NCBI GenBank assembly: GCA_023101725.1
Contig: JALJCO010008658.1
Coordinates: 1-64,000 of the forward strand
Reading direction: 5' to 3'
Length of the DNA: 64,000 nt
Source of the DNA: Atherinomorus stipes
Lineage: Eukaryota; Chordata; Actinopteri; Atheriniformes; Atherinidae
Shown: positions 10,741 through 24,649 of the stretch, piece after piece
Layout: every line of letters begins with the position of its first letter
Position numbering within the stretch: position 1 is the first letter of the stretch
Made by a program: the position numbers and the translations under genes
The notes under the pieces: generated by a model
What the model was told of the DNA's origin: nothing
What the model saw: the letters and a program-made list of their open reading frames with translations, nothing else
Databases searched by the model: none

Positions 10741-12027
10741 TATTAATAGGCTTCTTACTGTTTCATTGTTATTACAGAGCAAGGGTTTAAAAGTTAAGTT
10801 TACAATGCTGCACATTTTAAGGTTCTTACACCACATGGTATTCCTCTGATGTGTCAAAGACTGTGGTGAAGTTTGACTGATTAAGATGAATGTAATCCTG
10901 GAGTTAATGGTGCTGCAGTGTGTTTTCTCAGAGCTCTAAAAGCCTGTTGGTAAGTGACGACTGCAGGTTGACCTCCAGCAAGTTCTGCTCTATAGCTGTC
11001 AGACACACATGAACCCCTCTCACAGGTCCAATTTCAACCACTGATGGTCAACAACAAAGCCATTTGCTCCATTTTAAAAAAACTGAATATGTTTTATTTC
11101 AGAAATTTTGCTAATGGAAACCTTTTTAATGGGGTAATTAATTTGCATTTACTATCTTCATACTGTAGTTGCCATGATTGGGGTTTGAATCCTTTTTGTG
11201 ACACAATCAGAATGAAGCAGATAATCCTACATAAATATGATAATCACTAATGGCTGGAAATCTTCTTACATTTATTATAGGCTCTTGAAATCTCAAAAAA
11301 CTTTAAGCCTCTCTGAGATAAAAAATGTTGAAAATGTCTATTTTTAAACTAAGGATATGCTTTGACTTCTTGCCTGAAAGTATTCCCATCTCCTTTTCTG
11401 ACCATTGGCAAGAAGCACTTTTCGGGAACATTTGTTTTCATGCTATGATGTATATGTATGAATGAAGCAAAGATATATTATTTCTTCACAGAGCACAGAA
11501 AAAGTCTGACCCACTTTCAAAGTCAAGCTTCCACGCATTCCAACATGTTAAATAAACAAAAACAACAACAAAATAGAACCATTAATTCCTCTCAAAAGGA
11601 AATTTTGTTATTGTTAGCCTGGGTTATGTTTTCTTCCTCTTGGAATCAAAATAATTAATTAATAAAAGGACAAAAATGCTTGGAATTGGACCAAATTGAC
11701 TGATTAATGAATCCACTATGCGTAAAAAGGTAAAATCATAATCAAAGAAGTATTGGCCAAAGACGTAATTGAGACCACAATAGAGAAAGATACCCAGATC
11801 TCACTTCGTATTGCTCAAATAGTTATCTCAACTCAACCTTTTTTGTCTCAGTGATGTCTTTTTTCTTTTTTTTTTTAGCTCATTTCTTACTCCTAAGGAA
11901 GCCTTAGTAACTCAGAAACAAATAATCACAGAATGATACCATTATGAGAAGCTCAAACTGATCTCAAGAGATGAGATTGAGCCACAAATGAACAGCACAT
12001 TTTTCCTTTGGGTTTCAGCATTAGTCA
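10741..12027. other. Non-coding stretch, nothing recognised
   Basis: AT-rich sequence without recognised exons or transposon ends. Confidence 0.5.
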
Positions 12028-12235
12028 ACTTTTTAAGTCTTTTGTTGCCCCTGTCCCAGCTTTTTTTAAAATGTGCTGCAGACATCAATTTCAAAATGAT
12101 CAAATATTTGCGCAAAAACAATAAAGTTGATCAGTTAGTTAGTTGAATGTTAAATATAGACTTTGTCGTGTATTCAAAGGAATATAGGTTGAAGAGGTTG
12201 TTCAAATCATTATATTCTGTTTTTTGGGGGGTTTG
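12028..12235. mobile_element. Tc1-type transposon end remnant
   Basis: CTGTCCCAGCTTTTTTTAAA, CAATAAAGTTGATCAGTTAG and GGAATATAGGTTGAAGAGG follow the order of the 3' end of abundant fish Tc1-type elements as I remember it. The final inverted repeat is degraded. It may or may not belong with the transposase remnant near 10.2-10.7 kb. Confidence 0.5.
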
Positions 12236-12255
12236 TAGATTGGTACATACAGTAT

Positions 12256-12813
12256 TTAAAGGTGAACTTTAGTTTTTTTCAACCTGGACCTTATTTCTGG
12301 GAATTTATACAATATGTGCATACTCACTGGTAAAATATGTATAAATATATATGAATATACTCGTTATAATGAGAGTGAAGGGGGCAAAATGAATGGGCCT
12401 CTCTCTAAAGCAGTTCAAATTTTAATTAGTTATTGGGGGTGTTCTCCACACTCTACTGGCCATGTGTGTCAGTGGGCACACACGGCCGCAACATGCTGAC
12501 AGAGCAGATAGCTAGCCAGACAACAACAAACCACAATCCGTGAAATTCTGAACACACAGGACAATAGTACTAATTTTTTCATTCATTCCTTCATTCATCT
12601 TAAAGTACTGGTGAAATTGAGAAGTTTTGCTGCAGATAATGCCTTATAAAGAGGCCCATTTATTTTGCACCCTTCACTCCCATTTTTGGATATAAGCGGA
12701 TGCTGACTAATCTAAATATCGTCCGAAGGAGTAAGAGTGATACAGAAATTTTATCAGTGAGTAAATGTGCATATAAATTCCTAGAAATAAGGTCCAAGTT
12801 GAAAATCCTTTAA
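12256..12813. mobile_element. MITE family A, copy 1 (TTAA-flanked)
   Basis: Bounded by TTAA at 12256 and 12810. Subterminal inverted repeats contain CAACCTGGACCTTATTTC on the left and its complement CCTAGAAATAAGGTCCAAGTT on the right, spanning over 100 bases with decay. It is non-coding. Two other copies lie at 34314 and 50221. TTAA target sites fit piggyBac- or Kolobok-type transposition. Confidence 0.8.
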
Positions 12814-13196
12814 AGTGATACCGTGTAACTTTTGAACCCAATGTTAGCCAAATACTATCATACATTATATTCTAACATTATTATCAATATAAGTAAACTA
12901 TAGCTGATTTCTGTGGTCAATATAGAGCACTTGATGCATGTCGTTGCTCCGAGGGGGCTGCCATTCTCAAAAACCAGGCATTGTAATTCAGGAGCGGGCC
13001 GTCTCTCGTTGGATCATGTAATCTGGAGCGCTTTGATTAATGGCCTGATGACTTAAAAATCAGCTTTTCAAAGTGGTCTGCAACACTTTTCCAAAACACA
13101 GACTGAGACTCTTTAATTTTGAGACAGTTGTGGCGCCTGTAGGAAGTTACAGGTTTAGTGCCCATAGTGGTCAAAAGTTACACGGTATAACTTTAA
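12810..13196. mobile_element. MITE family C (TTAA-flanked)
   Basis: The ends read TTAAAGTNATACCGTGTAAC inward on both sides, continuing through TTTTGA, an inverted repeat of about 26 bases. The length is 387 bases. Its left TTAA (12810-12813) is also the right TTAA of family A copy 1. No coding capacity. Confidence 0.85.
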
Positions 13197-13919
13197 GTCA
13201 AACTTTCTCCCACATTACTCCCTTTCAATTACAGACAATAACATGAGATCAAACTTTGGGACCTTAGCTTCAGCATTGCTCTTCTGGTTTTATACTTGCA
13301 GAATCAACCGTGTCTGTAATATTTTTCTCATGGATTTTTGTGTACTAATGTAATCTTGTAGTGACATCAGACTTGAAGTGTTTGTATAAAAAGATGGCTC
13401 TCAGGTCATACACATTTTACTAGCATAGGCTAGGACACATCATACTCAGAGGAGCAATTTTATAAACATGGTATATGAATAATATCTGCATGTTTTACAG
13501 AAAGCTGTAGACCTGAAAATGCTATCAAGTCATTCTGCCAGGGACAGTGAAACTAAATCTTAAGGATAAAAAAATATGGCCCTCAAGGGTATGACTTATT
13601 TTACATTAAACAGTACAGTAACTTTTAAACGGGTTTTACAGCTTTCTTACTGGAAATGAAATCTATGCTGTATGAAAGCCCTTTTCACATAGAGGAGCTG
13701 CCAGAGAGGACATCAAATGTAGTGTTTCAATTTTGGGAGGGATGCCCATAGAAGATGACAGATCCAGTTGTTAGAATAAAAACAGATTGAGCATTTTATA
13801 TATCTGAGAAGCATTAAGCCAGTTAGAACAAACTTGAATAGAGACAGAGGAGGATCCCTGCAGGTGCAGCAGGAGAACACCTGCCAGGCTGGAACACAAC
13901 TGCTTGCTCCAGCAAGGTT
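13197..13919. other. Non-coding stretch, nothing recognised
   Basis: No exon, RNA gene or repeat was recognised. Confidence 0.5.
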
Positions 13920-14860
13920 TTAAGGGGAGGCACTACAGGAAAAAACAACAACAAAAAAAAAGTTTCTTTATCACCTGGTCAATTTTAAGATTTTTGTTTT
14001 TTTCCCTCCTTCAACATATTTTCTTTTCAGACTAGTGTAAAAAAAAAAAAAACCGTCAAAAACAAACATTTTAAGTTTGTTTCATGATACCTTGTCTGAT
14101 GCACCCAAATCCCCTCAAAATGCAGCTAAAGTGGGTGCTTTTAAACAGAGCGCAGCACCGTGGTGTTCGTCTGAACACCGTCATGTCTGGTATTGTTGGA
14201 AACGTCTCTTTTTCCTGAACAATGTCATCTCAACCAAACTTGATATTTCCAGCTCATGAATCTGATTGGGTCTGATGTCCGTAAATAGTGTTATAGAACA
14301 AAAATGTGGAGAATTTTACAATCCAAAACTTTAAAGGCTGTTTTCTCAAAATGAGTTTTTTTTCTCTTACTATGGGTAAAAAATCTCAACTTCAGGAGGA
14401 CAGAAACCAAACTTTCAAGTTTTGTCCCTGACTGTATTCTTAAAGTTTTTACAGAAGGATTTTTTGATACCTCATTCACAGCCTGATTTATAGAACATTT
14501 CATCCCAAAAATATGCCAAAAAATGCATTTTTCTGATTGTTGACAGTGTATTCTAAATTGTGAAATAATCTATAGAGATATCCAAAATCCCCTCTGTAAA
14601 AACGTTTGACTATAATATGTGAATAGAATTCAAAAGAAACTTATGTGTTTAGATTTTTTTCCTAGAAATGTATGCAAATTAGCGCATTTTTGGCTATGTA
14701 ACACCTAATTTACATATCTAAACATAAAATTTCAGAAAACTTGCAATACAGAAAATGATAGCCCTAATGTGAGGAATAAACCATGAAAGTTTCATGGTGA
14801 TCCCAGTTAGTTTTTAAATTATTTTTTTTTACCCTATTTGCATGTAGTGTCTCATCTTAA
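13920..14860. mobile_element. MITE family J (TTAA-flanked)
   Basis: The left end is TTAAGGGGAGGCACTACAGG and the right end, inverted, is TTAAGATGAGACACTACATG. These give an inverted repeat of about 18 bases with TTAA at both ends. The length is 941 bases, AT-rich and non-coding. Confidence 0.75.
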
Positions 14861-16932
14861 AGTTGTGTAACGTGATGTTCTGCAACACTGGCTAGAATTG
14901 GTTAGTACTATTACCTTTTTACAACAATCTTTTCTATTCCAAGTTGGGACCCAAAGCGGGCATTGAAGCAGGCCTACTCAGACCAGATAGATTTGCTGAA
15001 TTTGGAGTGAAACAAACAAACAAACCAACAACAACAAAAACAGAGTGAAGAGAAGAAAGAGAAAAAACAAAACATGGATACACTAACACAGTGGACTGCA
15101 GCTGTGTCCACTCTCCTGATCAGTCAGATCAGTTACAGATGACAATAACCTTCCTTGCCTTTATGTGCAATTGAGAACAAATGCAATAAATACATGATTG
15201 TCTATTGAGGCTTTTACCAAAAAAATAATTCAAAAGGGGGGGGTTCAAAATGAGGCAAAGTCAGTAAATAAGTTGGTTACCCATTTTTTTTTATGTATAA
15301 ATATACTGTTGAGAAATTTAACTCAACAGGTTGGTCACTGAATATCCATTAGCCCTGTCACCCCTTCATCTTGTCATCCCTTCATCCATCCATTCAGTTT
15401 GTATATGTAAAAACTCCTCAGATTACATCCTATCATGTGTTTTTGCAGGTGCTGAGTATTAGAAAGTGTAAGAAGGGTCATGACCTCATCCATCACAACA
15501 CAGCAACACCATCAGGTTCAGATTTTATTCCATGTCCTGGGTGCTGAGTGTGGCTTACGGTCATTGTGTTCACAGTTTTCAAATGCTCTGCCTTTACTAC
15601 ATACCAGGAGTTCCTGACTGAGACAGCTGAGTGTGAACAGAATGTGAATTAAAGAAAAAAACCTAAAAATTCATGGTTTTGTGTCAGAAAACAACTCGGT
15701 ACTGTAGACCAGTAAAACAGTAAAGCTTCAAAAACACTGGCTCAGTCTCTAACACATGACTTTTACTTAAAAAAGCAGATCAGACTGGTGTTGCTTTCAG
15801 AATTTTACTATAAAAAGCTCTTTTCAGTGAGTGTATGTGATAGGGTTTTTTAGTAGGTTATTTTTGGTTGAGTTTTTATGGTGTTTTACCGGCTCAAACA
15901 TACGGTGAATGGCTGCAAGTTTACTCTGTTGCCTTTCACTGTGCCATGTTTGTGTATCGCCCTAACAACCAAAGCCATCTGGACTTTTTGTTTTGAGACT
16001 TTGGCTGCACACCATTTGGTCACACCATGCCACTTATATAACAGTCAAGGACACCCACTTCAACGGGGTGCATGCAGAATGAGTTGGTAGAGTCTTCGTC
16101 ACTGATACATCAGCCAGCTGCATGGAGATGCCATGGTGAACGTAAACTTAAGTCTGCATTTGAATAGCATACATCAAACCCAAACAGTATTAATGTCTTG
16201 TTTTAAAAAAGTCTGGATGATTGGGATTGTTATGTGTTTTCTCAAACTCAGGATGCTTTCTCTTTAAATCATCTCAGAAATTTTGTAAAATTGTAAATCC
16301 CTTTTTCGCTACATATTTTACTGTAGTAAATGATTTTGTTTATTTCAAGTAGAAATAACCCAACGTTTTCATGTTTAATCTTCTAATAGTAATTCATGAA
16401 TCCACCCAGGAGGCCAGCTGACAGTCTTGCCTAGGCCTGGGACGAGATGATAGATGCATGTTCCCATAAGCAGTAGGGTTCGCAGTAGGCATCAAGTTCT
16501 TCTTAGTGAAATTCTTCATTTTTTTTCAGTCATTCTCATTTTTGTCTCTGCTCGTGCAGAGAGGAGAATCCCAGCTGCAGGGCTTATTTAGATATGATTC
16601 TCATATTTATGTCGAGGGTGTAAACATGGAGTGGTCAGGGACTCCATGCACTCAACTCTACTTGAAAACTCTACTTACAAAGGAAAATGTACCTCTACTT
16701 GGATCCATGCATGTGCACAAATTCTTACATTGGAAAAGGTTTGTGTTTTGGTTTCAGAAGGAAATCCACACAAGAACGTGTACCTGAGGCCCCAGGTGTT
16801 TCAGCCTTTTACTCACAATAAACCCTTTACAGATACAAGCCTGCCACAGGAGATAGCATGTTGTGTGTCCTTAACTGCATGGGGCCAAACTGGGGATTCT
16901 CCTTTCTTCAAAGCCACTGGCTGCAGTACTCA
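14861..16932. other. Non-coding stretch, nothing recognised
   Basis: No exon or mobile element was identified. The frames at 16506-16954 show no domain and are treated as chance. Confidence 0.45.
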
Positions 16933-17402
16933 GCAGCTCCTGATACTTCCCTGATGGTGTGGGGCAGCGATTGCAGAACTGCAGGAGTTTAAAAGTGATG
17001 CTGGGATGAAACTGTGACAGCCAGCCTCCACTGGGTGGACTCTCCACCCTCGCTGTTCTGTCTCTGACTTCAGCTCCATGAAATGCAGCATTTCCCCCTC
17101 ATTGGCCTCATCAGTGGCCTCCCTCGGTACAGTCAGTTCTACACAGTAGACAGTATGCAGCGTGTCAGACCACAGGACCAGGTCAGGTCTTAAGGTGGAG
17201 GTAACTTTTTGTGGTGGGATTGTGAGCGGTTGACCTACATCTGCCAGCATTTCCCAGTCCTCTAGCTGTCCATTCCTGGTCTGTGATGGACTTCTTGGTT
17301 TTCCTTGTTTGTCTTCCTGTTGTTATTCTTTGTCTGTGACTAGAGCAGATCTTCTTAGAGTTGTGTTGTTAGTGGCTTTTCTTCTTGCCTCAGCTGCAGG
17401 CA
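16933..17402 (-). pseudogene. Retroelement endonuclease-like C-terminal fragment
   Basis: The minus strand reads EARRKATNNTTL, then LEDWEMLADVG, STLRPDLVLWSDT, VYCVELTVP and WRVHPVEAGCHSF in one continuous frame with a single stop (near 17330). This is the order seen in the C-terminal region of reverse-transcriptase-bearing elements common in fish and invertebrate genomes. There RPDLVLWS...VELTVPWE looks like a PD-(D/E)xK nuclease core. The upstream reverse transcriptase is absent. The domain assignment is from memory. Confidence 0.55.
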
Positions 17403-18928
17403 GGGATTAGGCCTCCCACCTGCCTTAAGAGGGGGCTCACTTTGCAGCCTGTGAGGATAGAACAGAGGGCAACTATCTCCAAGGATAACAACCTTTAAAA
17501 CAGCATTTAAAAATTATATTTCAGCACCTTGGAAAGCAAGCTTCTCCTTTGCTGTCTTGGTTACCACAGAGACATGGCCCATCCTCAGTGTAGATTTCAA
17601 AAGTTTTTGTTTGTTTGTTTGTTGTTTTTGTTATAAGATTACAAAGGTCAGTTGACATTTTTTAATGACTAATGTAGTTTTTTAAAGTTGTGATGCTCAA
17701 ACAATAATCTTTCAAAACAAATTAAACTGAAACCTCATCTAACACCAAGCAAAGAAAAAGAAGAAAAATCTTTAAAAAGATTGATTAATTGCATAATCAT
17801 GTTTACAGATAAGGGTGCCATTATTTGCAGACCAGCTTAGGAGTCAAACTGCAATCTCTCGGATGAAAGTCCCGTGTTTGTGCTTAGGCAGTTGGATGTA
17901 TACCTGTATTTATATTAGCTTTACAGAGGGATCGGTCCTGGTGTTTAGGTCCACTGTCCTGCAGGTTTTAGATGTTTCCAGCTTCAACACACCAGACTGG
18001 GTTCAGTGGGTCAATAACAAGCTTGGGCAGAACTTAAAAAAGAGCTGTTATGGAGATCCATTTCATCTTATGGAGTTGAAGCAGGAAAACATCTAAACAC
18101 TGTTGAAAGTTGTGGTCATTGTGCATTTCTTCATTACTGAAGCTTACAGAATGGAACATGGAGCATCCCAGACACTATTAAGGGAGAGATAAGCTCCACA
18201 GTCCAGAAAAATAATTTGTCTTAGTTCACAGTCAGCAGGGTCCCTTCTCTATATAGGACTTTTATAAGAAGAAGTTGCTCTGACATGCCATGCCCTTTAA
18301 ATCTGGCGGGTTAGTTTAACAGTAACAAATAACTCTAAAACAGTTTTGTTTCAGAGTAGTTCTGCATGAGAGGTCGCATTGCATCCTTTAAAACAGTTTA
18401 AATATAGGTTAAAAAGTATTTTATTGTTTTTTGCTGTAGATTTGCACATTTGAAATACATTCTGGATGCTTTTAGGCAAATATTGGATGTCCATATTGGA
18501 CTGTGCATTTCTACTTTCTATATTTGTAGGTAAAAAAATATGGATTTGGAATCAGATGCATTTTTTATCTTGTGTTTGTTCTCTGAATATTAGATCAGTA
18601 CAAACATGAAATGTACAACATGATGATGATTGAATCAGCAGATTGTTGTCAAACTTGAACTTGTGTGGGTGAGGATGACTGTTTTTTTCATAGAATCGTC
18701 AACTGAAACCTCAAGACAGGAAATCATGTTCTTTTTTTTTCCTTTTGGCTCTTTTCATCCAAATCTGTCTTCACAATCCCCTTCTCATCCCCATCTCTTA
18801 GTGCAGTACATCTGTCTCTACTATTTGACCTAAAATAAATATTTTTGTGTTCATGCAATAGATGGAATATAACCAATCTTGTTAAATAATAATAGTAAGA
18901 TATTCAAAAGCCAGTATGTCGACAAAGG
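17403..18928. other. Non-coding stretch, nothing recognised
   Basis: No exon or element was recognised apart from short T- and A-rich runs. Confidence 0.5.
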
Positions 18929-19472
18929 TTAAAGGTACAGTATGTAAAAAAAAAAAAATCAAAGGTCAATGGCAGAAAAATGTGATATATATTTCAAAAC
19001 TGTGCTTCTATTGATGTGTGATCGCTGCACTAGAATGTTTATTTTCTTAGAATGAGTCATTTATATCTACTTGCTGGGTGGTGCACATATGGAGGCTGCC
19101 ATATTTGTTCCACCATTTTTTACGACGGTGTCCCTGAATGGACAAAAGAATGCGTGTGAAGTAAGAACCCACTGAACTTTAAAACTGCTGTACCAGCTTT
19201 GTTTAATGGGAGTTAGAGACTGTTTCGGATCAGTAATGCCTTAAAATCCATAAAAACAGTTACTCATAGTACAGTCATAGCTACACTTGAGACCCCTGGA
19301 TCCACTCACAGATAAAAAACATCTTTATGTCTGGGAGAATTTTGGCCACTAACAGCCACCATACATTCACAACAGTGCTTAGAATATGAAGTCATATGAA
19401 AGGAAACATCTTTTCTTGCAATACCCATCTTTATCACTAGATGTCAGTAATTCTTACATACTGTACCTTTAA
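18929..19472. mobile_element. MITE family G (TTAA-flanked)
   Basis: Both ends read TTAAAGGTACAGTATGTAA inward, a perfect 19-base inverted repeat including TTAA. The length is 544 bases and it is non-coding. The near-perfect ends suggest a fairly recent insertion. Confidence 0.88.
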
Positions 19473-21758
19473 ATCTAAACCAAACATTAACCCACTGAGC
19501 CTTGTGCCAGTTTTTTGGACTTCTGCTTAAAAAGTTGCATACCCATAATGAAATGAGAATATTTCTGCAACCACAAGGTTTGCATACTTTTAAAGTCATG
19601 GGAGATTTGATAAGATTTGTAAATAGCAAACAAATGAAGATGGCACATGGCTAATGTTTTAAAAAAGTTTCAAGCTTTCACTTTCAGCGTGAGGATGAAT
19701 ATCCCTTTAGAGTGATGCAGCTGCAGCAGTAAACCTCCTCTGAACTTTAATCCAATATGTAAACATTATCTTTGCAAAGGCCAACTCTGATAAAGTGAAG
19801 CAGAACAAATTCAGTGGGGCCCTCGTACAGACAGTTCAAATGAGGTCTCAAAAGGCCATTTTGACACCATCTGTTTATAAAATCCTCCAAATAGCTGAAC
19901 TCAGCATTTAAAGGTTCAGTTTTAAGATGTGAATGAAATAAAAGTGAAAAAGTAAAAAAAAAAAAAATCACATTTATCTTTTCTCATGTAGAACACAAGT
20001 ATCATTATTGTCTTTTCTCATCATGGATTAAAGATTCACTGTAAACCTTCAGTTCTTCTCACACATCACCAGTATGTTTGTGCACAATGTGAGGCATTCA
20101 GTCAACCAGAAAAAACCCTTTATGGCTGAATGCCTTGTGTCTTAACTTTGAAAACTGTCATCAGATGACTAAACTGCCCAACATCATGTGATGTGTGTGT
20201 GCCCAACAGCAAGAGACAAGAAAGAAAAAGAGGTCAGATGGACAAATAAAGACTAACATTAAGTTTATAAAGGGACATAAAAAAGAGACAGAGTTGATAT
20301 TAAATCCCAGAATAAAAAAACATCCTCATCCGTCCATCCGTTCCCACAGAAGGAAGGTGAAAGGGCTGGTTCGTGACTCATGCCCTCTGTTAGTCCATAT
20401 CAGCCCGAATAGGAGAAAGTAAAGGCACCACCAAGACCCAGAGCTGGAGAGGATATATCTCAGAGCATGTTGTTCTAATCTCATCAGACATCCTAAAATG
20501 GATGCAGTTAGAATTTTGTAAACATCCACATTGTCGGAGCCAGAATGCTAGCATGAGACTTGAGAGGTTCCAGCCCGCTTTATATCGGTTGAGTGAAAGA
20601 CAAAAGTATCAATAATAAGTGACTGAATGTGTTGAAACTGCTTGCAGACACTAAAAACCCCACGTTGCCAGTAAAAGCTCACTCAGCAGCTTTGTTGTGG
20701 TGGTTACATCTCAGGTTGTCATGGACACAACAACCCGATGTCATCACAGAATATAAAACGGCTATATTTCACAGCAATGTAGCATTATAATGATGGCTGA
20801 AAAACTGGACTTTCACAGTGTTTTCCTCTCCTCTTTTCCTGACTGGACACAGTTTAACTTTTGATTCATCAGCTCATTAACAACCCATCTACGGACCTTT
20901 TCCACTTTCTATGTCTCATTAGTGTTTACGGTTAACTCATGAACCAATTCCGTGTGTGAGATCAGCACAATGTTTTCAGCAGCATGTCCTCTTTTACTCC
21001 TTTAGTTTTTTCTACTTGCAAATTTGACAGTTAGTGTTAGAATTAATGTCCATACTGTCGGCCAACTTGTGTAATAGCAAGCAAAGTAACAACATACACA
21101 CTTTTAATACTTACATGATTTCTGTCATGTCATGCTTCTCAACAAGACATGGCCTTGGGACACATAACCACATCTCACAGTTTACAGTCATAGATTGTGA
21201 AACTACTCCATCTGTGAACTTTATTTTCTAGTGAGTCTGGGATGACACAACTGTCTCCATGGTGACTACACAGACTCCATCCCTGCGGGAGGCAAAAGAC
21301 TCATAAAGACCTGCATTTGAAGAAAGGAAGAGATTGCGGGGCAGCAGCTATTGAAGTCCTACAGTACCTGATCTACCTGTTGTTTTTTGTTTTTAGGCTA
21401 ATATTTGGATTATTTATCATTTCAGCTTTTGCCGCAATGATTGTTGTATATAGTGTTCTTTCAGTCAGTGTTTGGTTTGATTTTTATAAAAAAGCTATTA
21501 ATGAAAGCTTGAATAAAAACATACTTACAGACATCAGATTTTCCCTGAACATCACGCAATAACTTGATTTTATCTTTGAGTCCATCTTTCTCTAACCTGA
21601 CGGTGACTGTTTGAACATACACTGTGGCAGCTGCAGCAAAGAAACTGTCTGGAGAGCGCTCACAGTACAGGTAAGATGTAAGATGGATGCTGAATTATGC
21701 GTCAGTTGGGGATGTATCACTAAGAATATCTGCCAGTTTCGTACTGCATCTTCAACCC
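19473..21758. other. Non-coding stretch, nothing recognised
   Basis: No exon, RNA gene or repeat was recognised. The frame at 21317-21562 has a hydrophobic stretch, but no homology or splice context is apparent. Confidence 0.45.
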
Positions 21759-22111
21759 TTAAGCTGGATTTATACTCGCACATCGTCTGCGTAACCGCCA
21801 TAGGCCAAAGGTCTGCAGAGGCACCTCTCTAGATCCGGCTACGCGAACACAGAGACGTGGAAGAACTCACTGGTGATTGGTCAGTCGAATGATGTGCTGC
21901 CGGATGTTAGCGAACCATCGGGGTGAAAAAAAATCAGCTCAGTGAAGTTTCCTGGTGAATAAAAGCCTTGTTGTCACCTACAGTTCTGGAAAAAAAAAAA
22001 AGCAGCATGACGCCGTAACCCTACGCTGGAGGAAAAGCACACACTGGCTCTGCGTCAGGTACGCAGACCCGACTGGAAGCAGATGACGCACAAGTATAAA
22101 TCCAGGTTTAA
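21759..22111. mobile_element. MITE family H (TTAA-flanked)
   Basis: The left end TTAAGCTGGATTTATACTCG and the right end, inverted, TTAAACCTGGATTTATACTT continue into similar CGTCTGC/CGTCATCTGC stretches. This makes an inverted repeat of about 30 bases with TTAA at both ends. The length is 353 bases. Open frames inside it are artefacts. Confidence 0.85.
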
Positions 22112-24649
22112 AGCCAGACTCAAGAAAAAATGGGCAGAAAATTTTAAATTTTAATTTTTGAGTCTGAAGTCTTTATTTGGCTCTTTAACAAATTGTAATA
22201 TACTGTATATTTACAGTTCATTACCATGTAATGTCAAAACTATTGTACTGCAGAAGGGGTCCACCAGGGGGCAGAAGACAAGTATCAGATTGTATACAAC
22301 AGGACGTGGGCAAAGTTTCTATCATAAAGTGATGCAAAAGGTCTCAGAAACTGTATGTTAAATTATGATAAGTTTGGCATTAAAGAGTCTAAAACCTGGT
22401 CAGACTTGTATTAGATGCTGATGCTGGGAAAAACACCCGAGCTTTCCATGAAATAAAACCGCTTACAGTTTACCATATATTAGGGGTGGATAGTCCTAAT
22501 TTATCTGATAACATGCTACATGTTCAAATACATTATTTGAAAGTTGTACAAAATGTGGACAAACAAAACAAAAGAACAATTTATGTCAGTATGCATGAAT
22601 ACTATGATTTTTACCGTGTTTTTTATGTTGGGTGCTAGTATAAGATGAGAACTTTGTATTTGGTCGCTAAGATGCAAACACATTTGTGAGAACAAAAACA
22701 TCAGGGGTCATCTTTCAGTCAAGGATAATTCAGTCACATTTTAATTTCAGTATGGTCACTATCAGATCATCTGGAATTGTTTCTTTGGAAACATTATACT
22801 CTAACAACATTAATCCAGGAAACAGTCTTCATCTTCGAGGCCTTCTCTCTTGTTTAAGTGAAATAAGGATAATGACATTCTATCAGTTTCATAATAAAGT
22901 GTCTTATCTTTCAGTCACCCACTTTCTCGCTCATCCTGCAGAGTCAAATGCTGCCATTACTTTATGTTAAAGCCTGTGGGGTGTAAAATGAACACATGAG
23001 ATGTACTTTAGTTTTGGTTTTGTTGCAAACCCTGTCCTAAATTTTATTTATATAGAAAACACGTTTTTTTTGTTTTTTTTTTTACATCACCATATGACAT
23101 TATCTGCCATTTATTGTAATATCAATAAACATATGATGAAATATTTTGTATATATTATGTGTTGTATGTCTAATGAATATTTTGAATATGTATTGTATAT
23201 TACCATATAGTACATGTATGTATTTTTGTAACAAATAAATGCCATCATCTATGTAAAACCCTAATAAAGAAAGCTTGGCTCACAGATGACATTACAAAAT
23301 CCTGCTTTTGGGACTAAGTTTATCAGTGATCTCTTTATGAGAATCCCTGGTCTCCACTCTCCCTAATGCAGTTGTATTAGCCACATAATGTGGCTTTACC
23401 AGTGCCTACTACACTGAAAACCGACACCAGTGGCTTCCCTCTATTTGAATGTGTGTCACATAGGCATCTGGACAAAACTGGTGTTGGAGTAAGAACAGGC
23501 TGCAGCCATCAACTCTCACACTCTCATGTCAGACTCATGAAGCTCAGCCATTTTCTTTGACACTTAGCACTTTCTTTTGTCACTTTAGGAAGATCACCAG
23601 TAACAGCTTTAATTTTTGACTGTTTGTGACACATTTACTCTCATTTCTGCAGTAAAGATGCTGGGACGGCACGGCAGGATATTGTTTCTAGCCAAACACA
23701 AACTCTTTCCCTTTTAAAACACCCTAAATAAATATACAATGGGAGGACTTGTTCAGGAACATCAGCTCTATGTATTTCAGCTCTGTGCACCAGGCTCTAT
23801 GTCCACCCTGGTTCCCATGAGAATGATCTCTGGTTGGGGCAGAAGTCACTCACTGTCTAACCTCTCTGCCTCCCCCAAAGGACCAATTGCCTAACATTAA
23901 GTGAGGAACTCGGGACCCGCCAAAAATTAAGATGTATGCGGCAGCAGTAACAGTAGACTGAGGTCAGGTCGAGCTGAAAATAAGATTGCATTATGTCAAA
24001 ATAAATAAAAATGAAATAATGAGAGCAGCTTTTTATCTTTAAGTCCTCTGAGGCCTGCAGAAGATGGTGCATTAACACAATCCCCTACACAAAAACCCTC
24101 TGTTATTACTTCGACTTGATATATCACTCTTGACGCATGTTGGGATTTTATCTTTGTGCACTGATCTATAAGTGTGTCTCTAATCTCAGGGCCGTTATCA
24201 AAGAATTTAAGAATCTGTTTTCATGCCAGTTAACTTCTGCAGAACAGTTTATCATTGTACAAATAAACTCAATAATTGGCAACTCACATTGTCTCTCCAC
24301 ATGTAGAGCTTGTGTTTCATAAGCCTGGGACAGAGCCATCTCTCTGGAACTAATCTTTGTATGTGTTTCCATGTAGAGCGCAGCACAGCAGGACAGATGA
24401 GAGGCTGTGAGGAGGTGCATCCTGTCACACAACCAGTCGGACAGTTTTTTAACCTGAATACACAGACTACGCGGTTTGTTTGGTCCACTCATCCCCCACG
24501 TTGCCCCAGAGCATGGCTGGATTTAGAGGACAAGAGAATCTCCAGCTTCTCGCTGCCAACTCGGTGTAAATGACCATACAAGGCATCTGCGTTTACTTCA
24601 GACGTGAAGTATCGGCCAGGCAAGAAGATTACAGCATCTCCAAGACCTC
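22112..24649. other. Non-coding 5' flank, nothing recognised
   Basis: AT-rich, with no gene or mobile element recognised. Confidence 0.5.

Noticed and set aside
21317..21562. 81-residue frame with a hydrophobic segment
   Set aside because: The hydrophobicity comes from T-rich codons. No signal, homology or splice sites could be supported.
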